Source: Streptomyces sp. GKU 895
Lineage (GTDB): Bacteria > Actinomycetota > Actinomycetes > Streptomycetales > Streptomycetaceae
DNA: 64,000 bases
NCBI GenBank assembly: GCA_002027195.1
Contig: MWJO01000002.1
Location: 62,001-126,000, forward strand
Reading direction: 5' to 3'
Shown in pieces: positions 54,385 through 64,000 of the stretch. How positions within the stretch are numbered: position 1 is the stretch's first letter; every line of letters starts with the position of its first letter. The translations under genes were made by a program, and so were the position numbers. The notes below the pieces were generated by a model. The model did not search any database. It was not told the origin of the DNA and worked only from the letters and a program-made list of their open reading frames with translations.

Positions 54385-56661
54385 GTGGGAGTGGAATTGT
54401 CAAACAGCGATGAAATTCGCGGTGAGCAGGAATTCATCGACACCCTGTACGCCCGCGTGGACGCGCTGCGCGGAGACACCGAGGCCTCAGTCACCGACGC
54501 CCTCGCCCAGGGCAACACGCCCATGCAGGCCCGGCTGGAACGGGACATCCTGGTCGCCGAGCGGTCGGGGCTGCTCGCCGCGCTCAACGCGGTCGACGGC
54601 TCGCTGTGCTTCGGCCGCATCGACCTGACGTCCGGGACCAGCCATCACATCGGCCGCATCGGACTGCGCACCGACGACGCCGAACGCACCCCGGTCCTCA
54701 TCGACTGGCGCGCCGATGTCGCCCGCCCCTTCTATCTGGCCACCGGCCACACCCCCATGGGTCTGCGCCGCCGCCGGCACATCACCACCGAGGGCCGTAC
54801 GGTCACCGCCCTGCACGACGAGATCCTCGACCTCGGCGACCAGGAGCGCACCGGCCACGAGGACCCGACCGGCGACGCCGTGCTCCTCGCCGCGCTGGAC
54901 GCCGCCCGCACCGGGCGGATGCACGACATCGTGCAGACCATCCAGGCCGAACAGGACGAGATCATCCGCGCCCCGCACCGCGGCGTGCTGGTGGTCGAGG
55001 GCGGCCCCGGCACCGGCAAGACGGCCGTCGCCCTGCACCGCGCCGCCTATCTGCTGTACGAGCACCGGGAGTTGCTCGCCAAGCGGGCCGTGCTCATCGT
55101 CGGCCCCAACCCCGCCTTCCTCGGCTACATCGGCGAGGTGCTGCCCGCCCTCGGCGAGACGGGCGTACTGCTCGCGACGGTCGGCGAACTGTTCCCCGGC
55201 GTGAAGGCGACCGCCGCCGACAGCCGCGCGGCGGCCGCGGTGAAGGGTCGCGCCGACATGGCGGACGTCCTCGCCGACGTCGTACGCGACTGGCAGGCGC
55301 TGCCCGATCCGGTCATCGCGATCGAGCACGACCGGGAGGTCCTGATGCTCGACGACGGTCTGGTGAAGATGGCGCGGGAGAAGACCCGGGCCGCGCGGCT
55401 GCCGCACAACGTGGCCCGCGAGCACTTCGAGGGCCACATCCTCAACACCCTCACCGAGCTGTACGCCGAGCGGGTCGGCACCGACCCCTACGACGGCAGC
55501 AGCCTCCTCGACGCCGCCGACATCACGCAGATCCGCGACGAGCTCGCCGAGAACCCCGAAGTGTGGGCCGCGATCGACCAGTTGTGGCCCCGGCTGACCC
55601 CGCAGCGGCTGGTCGCGGACTTCCTCGCCGACCCCGTCGGCTACCTCCCCGACGAGGACGCGGCCGCCATCCGCCGCCCGGTGACCCGGGGTTGGACGGT
55701 GGCGGACGTACCGCTGCTCGACGAGGCCGCCGAACTCCTCGGCGTGGACGAGCGGGTGGCGCGAGCCCTTGCCGAGCGCGAGCGGGAGACGCAAGTGGCG
55801 TACGCGCAGGGCGTCCTCGACGTGTCGTACGCCTCGCGTACCTATGAGTTCGAGGACATCGACGACGAGGACTCCGAGGTGCTGTCGGCACACGACATCA
55901 TCGACGCCGAGCGGTTCGCCGAGCGGCAGGAGGAGGACGACCACCGCAGTGCCGCCGAGCGCGCGGCGGCCGACCGGACCTGGGCGTTCGGGCACATCAT
56001 CGTCGACGAGGCGCAGGAGCTGTCTCCGATGGCCTGGCGGCTGCTCATGCGGCGCAGCCCGACCCGCTCGATGACCCTGGTCGGCGACCCGGCCCAGACG
56101 GCGGAGGCGGCCGGGGTCGGCTCCTGGTCGGACATCCTGGAGCCGTACGTCGAGGACCGCTTCGAGCACACCCGGCTCGGCGTCAACTACCGCACCCCCG
56201 CCGAGATCATGGACCTCGCGGCGGCCGTCGTACGGGCCGAGAACCCGGACTTCGAACCGCCGAGCTCGATCCGCTCGACCGGGGTACGGCCCTGGGTCCG
56301 CGCCACCGACGACCTGCCCGGCGCCGTCGCCAAGGCGGTCGGGGAGCTGACCCCCGCCGAGGGCCGGCTCGCGGTCATCGCCCCGCGCCATCTGCACCGC
56401 AGGCTCGCGGCACGGCTGGACGGAGTGACGGCGGGCGCCGAACCCGACCTCACGCGGACCGTCGTACTCCTCGATCCGCGGCAGTCCAAGGGCCTCGAAT
56501 TCGACTCCGTGCTGGTGGTCGAGCCGGGGCTGTACGGGACCAGTGACCTGTACGTGGCGCTGACCCGGGCGACACAGCGGCTGGGGGTGCTGCACACCGG
56601 GAGGCTGCCGAAGGCGCTGGCCGATCAGGAGGACGGGCTCGCCGTGGGAGTGGGCGAGTAG
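54385..56661 (+). CDS. helD: HelD-type superfamily 1 ATPase, RNA polymerase recycling factor
   Basis: About 758 residues, as expected for actinobacterial HelD. Start uncertain: GTG 54385 lacks a ribosome site, whereas TTG 54397 (LSNSDEIRGEQEFIDTLYAR) has GGGAG 5 bases upstream. The N-terminal coiled coil is followed by helicase motifs: Walker A VVEGGPGTGKTAVALHRAAY near 205, Walker B HIIVDEAQELSPMAWRLLMR, LVGDPAQTAEAAGVGSW, GVNYRTPAEIMDL, and YVALTRATQRLGVLHTG. HelD inserts into stalled RNA polymerase and releases DNA and RNA; in actinobacteria it can also protect against rifamycins. The tail overlaps the opposing lipoprotein gene by 37 bases. Confidence 0.93.
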   Translation: MGVELSNSDEIRGEQEFIDTLYARVDALRGDTEASVTDALAQGNTPMQARLERDILVAERSGLLAALNAVDGSLCFGRIDLTSGTSHHIGRIGLRTDDAERTPVLIDWRADVARPFYLATGHTPMGLRRRRHITTEGRTVTALHDEILDLGDQERTGHEDPTGDAVLLAALDAARTGRMHDIVQTIQAEQDEIIRAPHRGVLVVEGGPGTGKTAVALHRAAYLLYEHRELLAKRAVLIVGPNPAFLGYIGEVLPALGETGVLLATVGELFPGVKATAADSRAAAAVKGRADMADVLADVVRDWQALPDPVIAIEHDREVLMLDDGLVKMAREKTRAARLPHNVAREHFEGHILNTLTELYAERVGTDPYDGSSLLDAADITQIRDELAENPEVWAAIDQLWPRLTPQRLVADFLADPVGYLPDEDAAAIRRPVTRGWTVADVPLLDEAAELLGVDERVARALAERERETQVAYAQGVLDVSYASRTYEFEDIDDEDSEVLSAHDIIDAERFAERQEEDDHRSAAERAAADRTWAFGHIIVDEAQELSPMAWRLLMRRSPTRSMTLVGDPAQTAEAAGVGSWSDILEPYVEDRFEHTRLGVNYRTPAEIMDLAAAVVRAENPDFEPPSSIRSTGVRPWVRATDDLPGAVAKAVGELTPAEGRLAVIAPRHLHRRLAARLDGVTAGAEPDLTRTVVLLDPRQSKGLEFDSVLVVEPGLYGTSDLYVALTRATQRLGVLHTGRLPKALADQEDGLAVGVGE

Positions 56662-57467
56662 GTCGGGTGCAGGGACGGATCGAGGGGCTCCAGGGACGCG
56701 CACAGGGCGGTCGGGAAGGCCGGTTCCCGGTCCCGCACGGCCCGGCAGCCCCCTTCCGTCGTGCGGAAGAACGGCTTCCAGCCCGGCTTCTCGGCCCGGT
56801 AGAACCAGCGGTCGCCGAGCCGGGACGTGCACGCGCTGTCCGCCTGGTCGCCGCAGGCCGGACCCGTGCGCCAGGAGAGGTCCAGGACCAGCCACTTGCC
56901 GTCGCAGTGCTCCGCGTCGCGGTAGGTGTGCGTGGGCACGTCGACCGCCTTGACCGCCTGCTCGTAGGAGTCGGCGGTGCAGCCGGTGGCCGGCGGGGTG
57001 CAGCCCAGGTCGCCGCAGAGGCGCAGGGCGGGCGGCTTCGCGCCCTGGGCGGTGAAGACGGCGGCGGGGTAGCCGACCGCCAGCTCGCGGTTCCCCAGGG
57101 GCTCGGGGAGCTTGACCCGGGCCTTCGCGGTGGCGGTTTTCGTGCAGCCGGAACTCGGGTCCTCCGGCGATTCGAAGGTGACCTGGACCGGCACGGCGTC
57201 GGCGACGAGCTCGGTGAGTTCCGCCTTGAGACGGCGCACGCAAGGCTTCGGGCCACTGGGCACGTCCACGGCGATGGTCACCGTGCGTCCATCGGCGCCG
57301 AGTTCGGCGCCGGTGATCTGGGAGCGCGTGGGCGCCCCCAGCGTCCAGGACGGTGCGGTAGTGCCGCCCTGGGCGGCCACCTGGGTTCCGCACCCGCCAA
57401 GCAGCAGTACGGCGAGCGCGCAGAGCAGGGCGGCCGCGGCCGCCCCGCGCTTGCCTCCGGATCGCAT
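56625..57467 (-). CDS. Putative secreted lipoprotein
   Basis: 280 residues from ATG 57467. Signal peptide with lipobox: ALLCALAVLLLGGCGTQVAA, lipid-attachment Cys at about 26. The mature part has two regions: a beta-rich first half (RTVTIAVDVPSGPKPCVRRL, KARVKLPEPLGNRELAVGYP) and a Cys-rich second half (CGDLGCTPPATGCTADSYEQ, WRTGPACGDQADSACTSRLG) with probably several disulfides, ending in a Ser/Thr/Pro tail. No family recognised. It lies between helD and the glucan operon on the minus strand, 67 bases after the end of glgB. Confidence 0.82.
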   Translation of the reverse strand: MRSGGKRGAAAAALLCALAVLLLGGCGTQVAAQGGTTAPSWTLGAPTRSQITGAELGADGRTVTIAVDVPSGPKPCVRRLKAELTELVADAVPVQVTFESPEDPSSGCTKTATAKARVKLPEPLGNRELAVGYPAAVFTAQGAKPPALRLCGDLGCTPPATGCTADSYEQAVKAVDVPTHTYRDAEHCDGKWLVLDLSWRTGPACGDQADSACTSRLGDRWFYRAEKPGWKPFFRTTEGGCRAVRDREPAFPTALCASLEPLDPSLHPTYSPTPTASPSS

Positions 57468-57534
57468 GAGCTCTCGATTCCCCCGTGGAGCACAGACATC
57501 GACCCGATCACCTTATAAACAACGCCGCTCCCGG

Positions 57535-60087
57535 CTATGCGGGCCGTAGCCAGACCGTGGACAGGGGCGGCAGCGTCAGCTGGATGCTGGCCGGGCGGCC
57601 GTGCCACGGGGTGGCCTCCGGCTTCACCGCGTCCGGGTTGGTGACGTCGCCGCCGCCGTACTTGCCCAGGTCGGTGTTGAGGGTCTCGTGCCAGGCGGGG
57701 ATGTCGTCCGGGACACCGAGGCGGTAGTCGTGGCGGACGACGGGGGAGAAGTGGGAGACCGCCAGCAGGGGCGTGCCCTCGGCGTCGTAGCGCAGGAACG
57801 CGAAGACGTTGTCGTCCGCCGCGTCGCCGACCACCCACTGGAAACCGTCCGGGGTGGTGTCGCGCTGCCACAGCGCCGGGGTGTGGCGGTAGACGACGTT
57901 GAGGTCACGGACCAGGTCCCGGACGCCCCGGTGATCGGGTTCCGCCCCGTACGCCGGGTCCAGCAGCCACCAGTCGGGGCCGTGCGCCTCCGACCACTCC
58001 GCACCCTGCGCGAACTCCTGCCCCATGAAGAGGAGTTGCTTGCCCGGATGGGACCACATGAAGGCCAGGTACGCGCGGTGGGTGGCGCGTTGCTGCCACC
58101 AGTCGCCGGGCATCTTCGACACCAGGGACCGCTTGCCGTGCACCACTTCGTCGTGCGAGATCGGCAGGACGTAGTTCTCGCTGTACGCGTACACCATCGA
58201 GAAGGTCATCTCGTGGTGGTGGTACTTGCGGTGCACCGGCTCGTGCTGGACATAGCCGAGCGAGTCGTGCATCCAGCCCATGTTCCACTTCAGCCCGAAC
58301 CCGAGTCCGCCGCTCTCGGTCGGCCGGGTCACCCCGTCCCAGGCCGTGGACTCCTCGGCGATGGTGACGACGCCCGGGACCCGGCGGTACACGGTCGCGT
58401 TCATCTCCTGGAGGAACGCCACCGCGTCCAGGTTCTCCCGGCCGCCGAACACGTTGGGCGTCCACTGGCCCGGCTCGCGCGAGTAGTCGAGGTAGAGCAT
58501 GGACGCCACCGCGTCCACCCGCAGCCCGTCGATGTGGAACTCCTCGCACCAGTACAGGGCGTTGGCGACCAGGAAGTTGCGCACCTCACGGCGGCCGTAG
58601 TCGAACTCCAGCGTGCCCCAGTCGGGGTGGGCGGCCCGCAGCGGGTCCTCGTGCTCGTACAGCGGCCGTCCGTCGAACTCCGCCAACGCCCAGTCGTCAC
58701 GCGGGAAATGGGCCGGCACCCAGTCCATCAGGACGCCGATCCCGGCCTGGTGCAGGGCGTCGACCAGGTACTTGAAGTCGTCCGGCGTGCCGAGGCGGGC
58801 GGTCGGGGCGTAGAAGCCGGTGACCTGGTAGCCCCAGGAGCCGCCGAAGGGGTGCTCGGCGACGGGCATCAGCTCCACGTGCGTGAAGCCCAGGTCCTTG
58901 ACGTACGCCGGGAGCTGCTCGGCCAGCTGACGGTAGGTCAGGCCGGGTCGCCAGGAGGGCAGATGGACCTCGTACACCGAGAAGGGCGCCTCGTGGGCCG
59001 GCGTGTCCGCGCGCCGCGACAGCCACGCCTCGTCCTGCCACTCGTGGTGCGAGGCGTGCACGATCGACGAGGTGGCCGGCGGGACCTCGGTGCGGCGGGC
59101 CAGCGGGTCGGCGCGCAGCGTCTTCGAACCGTCCGGGCGGGTGATCGCGAACTTGTACAGCTCGCCCTCCCCGATGCCGGGCACGAACAGCTCCCAGACA
59201 CCGGAGCCGCCGAGCGAGCGCATCGGATGGCCCGTGCCGTCCCAGAAGTTGAAGGTGCCGGCCACGCTGACCCCGCGGGCGTTCGGCGCCCACACCGTGA
59301 AGCGGGTGCCGGTCACACCCTGGTGGGTCATCGGCTGGGCGCCGAGCGCCGTCCACAGCTGCTCGTGCCGCCCCTCGCCGATCAGATACAGGTCCAGCTC
59401 CCCGAGGGCGGGCAGGAAGCCGTACGCGTCCTCGATCTCCTGCTCCGAGCCCTCGTACGTCACGAGGAGCCGGTAGGAGGGGACCTCCGGGAGCGGGAGC
59501 AGGCCGCTGAAGAACCCGTCCCCGTCGTCGTGCAGCTCGGCACGCAGGGTGCCGGTGAGGACGGTGACGGACAGCGCGTACGGCCGGAAGGCGCGGAAGG
59601 CGATGCCGCCGGGCACGGGGTGGGCGCCGAGGACCGCGTGGGGGTCGTGGTGGGTGCCGGAGAGGAGACGGTCGCGGTCGTGGGCGTCGATGGCGGGGGA
59701 GACGGGCGTCCCGGGCAGGGGAGCGGGCTCCTGGGCAGGCTGCGGGGTGAGGGTCTTCTTGGCCTTTGTGACGGCCTTCTTCACGGCTGCCTTCTTCACG
59801 GCCGCCTTCTTGGCGACCGCCTTCTTGGCCGTCGCTTCCTTCGCGGTCGCCTTCGTCACCGCAGCCTTCTTCGCCGCCGCCTTCTTGACGACTGCTTCCT
59901 CCACAGCTGCCTTCTTGACCGCCGCCTTCTTGACCGCCGCCTTCTTGACGGCTGCCTCCTTCACGACCGTCTTCTTCGCCGTCGCCTTCTTCACGGCCGC
60001 CTTCTCGGGTGTCGCTTTCTTCGCTGCTGCCTTCTTCGCTGTCGCTTTCTTCTTCGGGTCCGATCCGCTGGGCGTGGGCGGAGTCAC
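57535..60087 (-). CDS. glgB: 1,4-alpha-glucan branching enzyme with histone-H1-like N-terminal tail
   Basis: 850 residues from GTG 60087 (GGAGG 7 bases upstream). Residues 1 to about 115 are a Lys/Ala/Val-rich tail built from repeats such as KKAAVKKA. Then comes a normal GlgB: N-terminal CBM48-like domains, and the GH13 core with [39 protein letters not shown] (nucleophile Asp near 523), [17 protein letters not shown] (acid Glu near 576) and [17 protein letters not shown]. It makes alpha-1,6 branches in glycogen-like glucan. Last gene of the minus-strand operon glgE-treS-mak-glgB. The tail is absent from most GlgB proteins and could bind nucleic acid or a partner. Confidence 0.95.
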   Translation of the reverse strand: MTPPTPSGSDPKKKATAKKAAAKKATPEKAAVKKATAKKTVVKEAAVKKAAVKKAAVKKAAVEEAVVKKAAAKKAAVTKATAKEATAKKAVAKKAAVKKAAVKKAVTKAKKTLTPQPAQEPAPLPGTPVSPAIDAHDRDRLLSGTHHDPHAVLGAHPVPGGIAFRAFRPYALSVTVLTGTLRAELHDDGDGFFSGLLPLPEVPSYRLLVTYEGSEQEIEDAYGFLPALGELDLYLIGEGRHEQLWTALGAQPMTHQGVTGTRFTVWAPNARGVSVAGTFNFWDGTGHPMRSLGGSGVWELFVPGIGEGELYKFAITRPDGSKTLRADPLARRTEVPPATSSIVHASHHEWQDEAWLSRRADTPAHEAPFSVYEVHLPSWRPGLTYRQLAEQLPAYVKDLGFTHVELMPVAEHPFGGSWGYQVTGFYAPTARLGTPDDFKYLVDALHQAGIGVLMDWVPAHFPRDDWALAEFDGRPLYEHEDPLRAAHPDWGTLEFDYGRREVRNFLVANALYWCEEFHIDGLRVDAVASMLYLDYSREPGQWTPNVFGGRENLDAVAFLQEMNATVYRRVPGVVTIAEESTAWDGVTRPTESGGLGFGLKWNMGWMHDSLGYVQHEPVHRKYHHHEMTFSMVYAYSENYVLPISHDEVVHGKRSLVSKMPGDWWQQRATHRAYLAFMWSHPGKQLLFMGQEFAQGAEWSEAHGPDWWLLDPAYGAEPDHRGVRDLVRDLNVVYRHTPALWQRDTTPDGFQWVVGDAADDNVFAFLRYDAEGTPLLAVSHFSPVVRHDYRLGVPDDIPAWHETLNTDLGKYGGGDVTNPDAVKPEATPWHGRPASIQLTLPPLSTVWLRPA

Positions 60088-60114
60088 GGGGGAGCCTCCT
60101 CGGCGAACGTGAAG

Positions 60115-61485
60115 TCAGAACAGGTCGGATGTGGCGTACCGCTCGATCGCCGCCATCGGCACCGGCAGCCAGTCCGGACGGTGCCTGGCCTCGTAGACGA
60201 CCTCGTAGATCGCCTTGTCCGTCTCGTACGCGCGCAGCAGCACCGGGTCGGTGCGCGGGTCCGAGCCGCTGACCTCGGCGTATCCGGAGCAGTACGCGGC
60301 CCGGCAGGCGTGCGCCCAGCCCGGCGCCGGAGGGTCGGCCGAGAACGCGGCATAGTCGAACGAGCGGAGCATCCCGGCGACGTCCCGGGCCGGCGGCTGC
60401 GGCATCCGCCGCTCGGCCAGCGGCTTCGACGGCTCGCCCTCGAAGTCGATCAGCGACCACTGCCCGGCGGGCGAGCGCAGGCACTGGCCCAGATGCAGAT
60501 CGCCGTGGATGCGCTGCGCGGTCCAGGTACGGCCCTCCGCGGCCAGGTCGGCCAGCGCGGTGAACGCGGAGCGCAGCCCGGGCGCGTGCGGCGTGAGCGC
60601 GGGCACCGCCTGGACGGCCGCGTCGAGACGCTCGACCATGCCGTCGACCAGCAGCCGCAGCTGTGCGGCGCCGAGTGTCACCGAGGGCAGTGCGTGGGCC
60701 AGCGCGGTGTGCACCTCGGCGGTGGCCCGCCCGAGCGCCCGCGCCTCCGCGCTGAAGTCCTCACCCTTGGCCAGCTCGCGCAGCGCCAGCTCCCAGCCGT
60801 CCGCCGCGCCCTGCACGAAGGGTTGCAGCACCCCGAGGACGTACGTCTCCCCGTCCAGTTCGGCGTTCAGCCACGCCGTCGGCGCGGGCACCCGGGGGCA
60901 GCCCTCGCGGGCCAGCGCCAGGGGCAGCTCCAGGTCGGGGTTGATGCCGGGCACGATCCGGCGGAGCAGTTTCAGGATGAACGTATCTCCGTAGACGACG
61001 GAGGTGTTGGACTGCTCGGCGGTCATCACGCGCGGCACCAGACCGGGCCGGATGTCCTGCCCGGGGTCCCGTTCGAAGCGGAGTCCGCCGATGCGGGCCT
61101 GCGAGCGCAGTGCCTCCAGGAGGACCTCGGCGGCCTTCGGGTCGTGCAGGGCCTCGTACACCGTCCGTCCGGCGAGCGGGCCCTCCTCCACATGTCCGAT
61201 CAGCGCGGGCGCCAGATGGGGTGGCAGCGCCTCGCGCACGCCTATGAGGAGCTGGTAGCAGTCCCAGGGGGCGGCCGGCTGATGGGCCTGGACGAGCAGG
61301 TGGTAGAGGCCCAGCCTGCGGTCGGCCGGCAGCAGCTCGGTGGCCGCGACCAGCGTGAATCCGGTGACCGGGCGGCCCTTGCCGGCGAACCAGCGCTGCC
61401 GTGGCAGCCATTCCCGCAGGAGTGGATCAAGTGACGCAAGCAGGCCCGGGCTTGTCGTGGCAGTACGGGTGACGGCTTCCGGCAT
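60115..61485 (-). CDS. mak: Maltokinase
   Basis: 456 residues, the usual Mak/Pep2 length. N-terminal cap ([20 protein letters not shown]), then a kinase-like lobe: [20 protein letters not shown]. The catalytic loop [19 protein letters not shown] (near 326) and [19 protein letters not shown] supply the catalytic and metal Asp. It phosphorylates maltose with ATP to maltose 1-phosphate, the donor for GlgE. It lies between treS and glgB; the 95-base gap to treS may hold a ribosome site only. Confidence 0.95.
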   Translation of the reverse strand: MPEAVTRTATTSPGLLASLDPLLREWLPRQRWFAGKGRPVTGFTLVAATELLPADRRLGLYHLLVQAHQPAAPWDCYQLLIGVREALPPHLAPALIGHVEEGPLAGRTVYEALHDPKAAEVLLEALRSQARIGGLRFERDPGQDIRPGLVPRVMTAEQSNTSVVYGDTFILKLLRRIVPGINPDLELPLALAREGCPRVPAPTAWLNAELDGETYVLGVLQPFVQGAADGWELALRELAKGEDFSAEARALGRATAEVHTALAHALPSVTLGAAQLRLLVDGMVERLDAAVQAVPALTPHAPGLRSAFTALADLAAEGRTWTAQRIHGDLHLGQCLRSPAGQWSLIDFEGEPSKPLAERRMPQPPARDVAGMLRSFDYAAFSADPPAPGWAHACRAAYCSGYAEVSGSDPRTDPVLLRAYETDKAIYEVVYEARHRPDWLPVPMAAIERYATSDLF

Positions 61486-61580
61486 GGCGTCGCGTCCTTT
61501 CCCCGGGTGGGCGGGGTGTTACTGATGCGTGCCCAGGGCGGGGCGGGAGAAACAGGGAATCAGCCGCCCCGCCGGGACTC

Positions 61581-63277
<1,697 letters not shown>

Positions 63278-63281
<4 letters not shown>

Positions 63282-64000
63282 GTTGTGGGTGACCCTCCGA
63301 TCTGCGGGGTGGACGGTCGCAGGACGGTGAGGATGTGCGCGGGACGAGTGCCCGGTTCGAGACGCACGTAATTCGCCCTGCCCCAGTGGTAGGTCTCGCC
63401 GGTGAGCTCGTCGCGCACCGGCACCGACTCGTGCCATTCCAGGCCGAGTTGCGGCATGTCCAACGAGACCGTGGCCTCCTGGGTGTGGTGAGGGTCGAGG
63501 TTGGCGACCACCAGAACCGTGTTCGAACCGCTCTGCTTCGAGTACACGATCACCTCGTCCTTGTCCGCGTGGTGGAAGTGGAGATCGCGCAGCCGGCGCA
63601 GTGCCGGGTTCTCCCGGCGGATGGTGTTGAGGCGGGTGATCAGGGGCGCGATGGTGTCGGCCGTCTCCCAGTCGCGGGGGCGCAGTTGGTACTTCTCCGA
63701 GTGCAGGTACTCCTCGCTGCCCTCGCGCAGGGGGGTGTTCTCGCAGAGTTCGTAGCCGCTGTAGATGCCCCAGGTGGGGGAGAGGGTGGCCGCGAGGACG
63801 GCGCGGATCTCGAAGGCGGGGCGGCCGCCGTGCTGGAGGTAGGCGTGCAGGATGTCGGGGGTGTTGGCGAAGAAGTTGGGCCGCATGTAGGCGGCCGCCT
63901 CCCCCGACAGCTCGGTCAGGTACTCGGTGAGCTCCTGCTTGGTGGTGCGCCAGGTGAAGTACGTGTACGACTGCTGGAAACCGATCTGCCCCAGGGTGTG
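63278..64000 (-). CDS. glgE: Alpha-1,4-glucan:maltose-1-phosphate maltosyltransferase, C-terminal part
   Basis: About 240 C-terminal residues; the rest lies beyond the right edge. Visible: [40 protein letters not shown] (GlgE hallmark region around the donor site), [40 protein letters not shown], and the beta-sandwich C-domain [20 protein letters not shown]. GlgE extends alpha-1,4-glucan with maltosyl units from maltose 1-phosphate. First (as seen) gene of the operon glgE-treS-mak-glgB, known as the GlgE pathway of actinobacteria. Confidence 0.95.

Noticed and set aside
54487..57393. 968-codon open frame antisense to helD and the lipoprotein gene
   Set aside because: Same codon-bias shadow; helD motifs on the plus strand are complete.
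57601..61434. 1,277-codon open frame antisense to glgB and mak
   Set aside because: A shadow of the high third-position GC of the real genes. Its product is a low-complexity Val/Arg/Gly-rich chain without domains, and the minus-strand genes are unmistakable.

Overview
The window is Streptomyces chromosome, or that of a very close actinobacterial relative. It has very high GC with strong third-position GC bias and GGAGG-type ribosome sites, and many genes overlap by ATGA or GTGA. The gene families are Streptomyces-typical: AfsA/gamma-butyrolactone receptor, DUF397 with an XRE/DUF5753 partner, RICIN-domain hydrolases, SigE-family ECF sigma factors, and a maltokinase-TreS-GlgE glucan operon next to helD. 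I see no tRNA, rRNA, CRISPR array, insertion sequence or integrase.

Layout: (1) 0-2 kb: tail of a secreted-type protein, a cold-shock gene, a small CBS-like protein and a hypothetical. (2) 2-8.3 kb: quinone-oxidoreductase-like MDR divergent from a TetR regulator, then two convergent RICIN-domain polysaccharide-active proteins, one a GH10-lectin-GH62 xylan-degrading fusion. (3) 8.5-16.5 kb: two ECF sigma/anti-sigma pairs and a lipid-modifying operon (FAD amine oxidase, DUF1365, cyclopropane-fatty-acid synthase, DUF1295, hydrolase). (4) 16.7-20.6 kb: a PobA-like hydroxylase followed by a two-domain methyltransferase, then a secreted polysaccharide deacetylase. (5) 20.6-28.9 kb: epimerase, OmpR two-component system, GT2, DUF2064, methyltransferase, a cytochrome b/molybdopterin fusion and a multi-pass glycosyltransferase-like protein. 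(6) 28.9-33.3 kb: Tat-exported DUF3500 protein, DUF397/XRE pair, a gene-poor stretch, a small secreted protein and an inositol-phosphatase-like protein. (7) 33.3-39.3 kb: a butyrolactone-type island (ScbR-like receptor, AfsA synthase, second TetR, acyl-CoA-dehydrogenase-like enzyme, MerR, acyl-CoA carboxylase epsilon and beta). Three copies of one palindrome tie it together. (8) 39.5-43 kb: MFS exporter, SDR and a TetR whose operator-like palindrome occurs four times. (9) 43-47 kb: CitA/B-like two-component system divergent from a dicarboxylate symporter. (10) 47-54 kb: DUF2127 protein, MarR and its likely target, AAA ATPase, aldo/keto reductase, epimerase, Lrp, MerR and thioredoxin. (11) 54.4-64 kb: helD, a lipoprotein, then glgB-mak-treS-glgE, which make and branch alpha-glucan from trehalose through maltose 1-phosphate.

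A striking property of the sequence is the number of single-base reading-frame breaks, at least a dozen. They sit inside otherwise well-conserved genes, often in GC-rich or homopolymer runs. The pattern looks more like an indel-prone assembly than gene decay. Genes concerned are annotated over their full reconstructed extent, and most are marked pseudogene with the break positions given.
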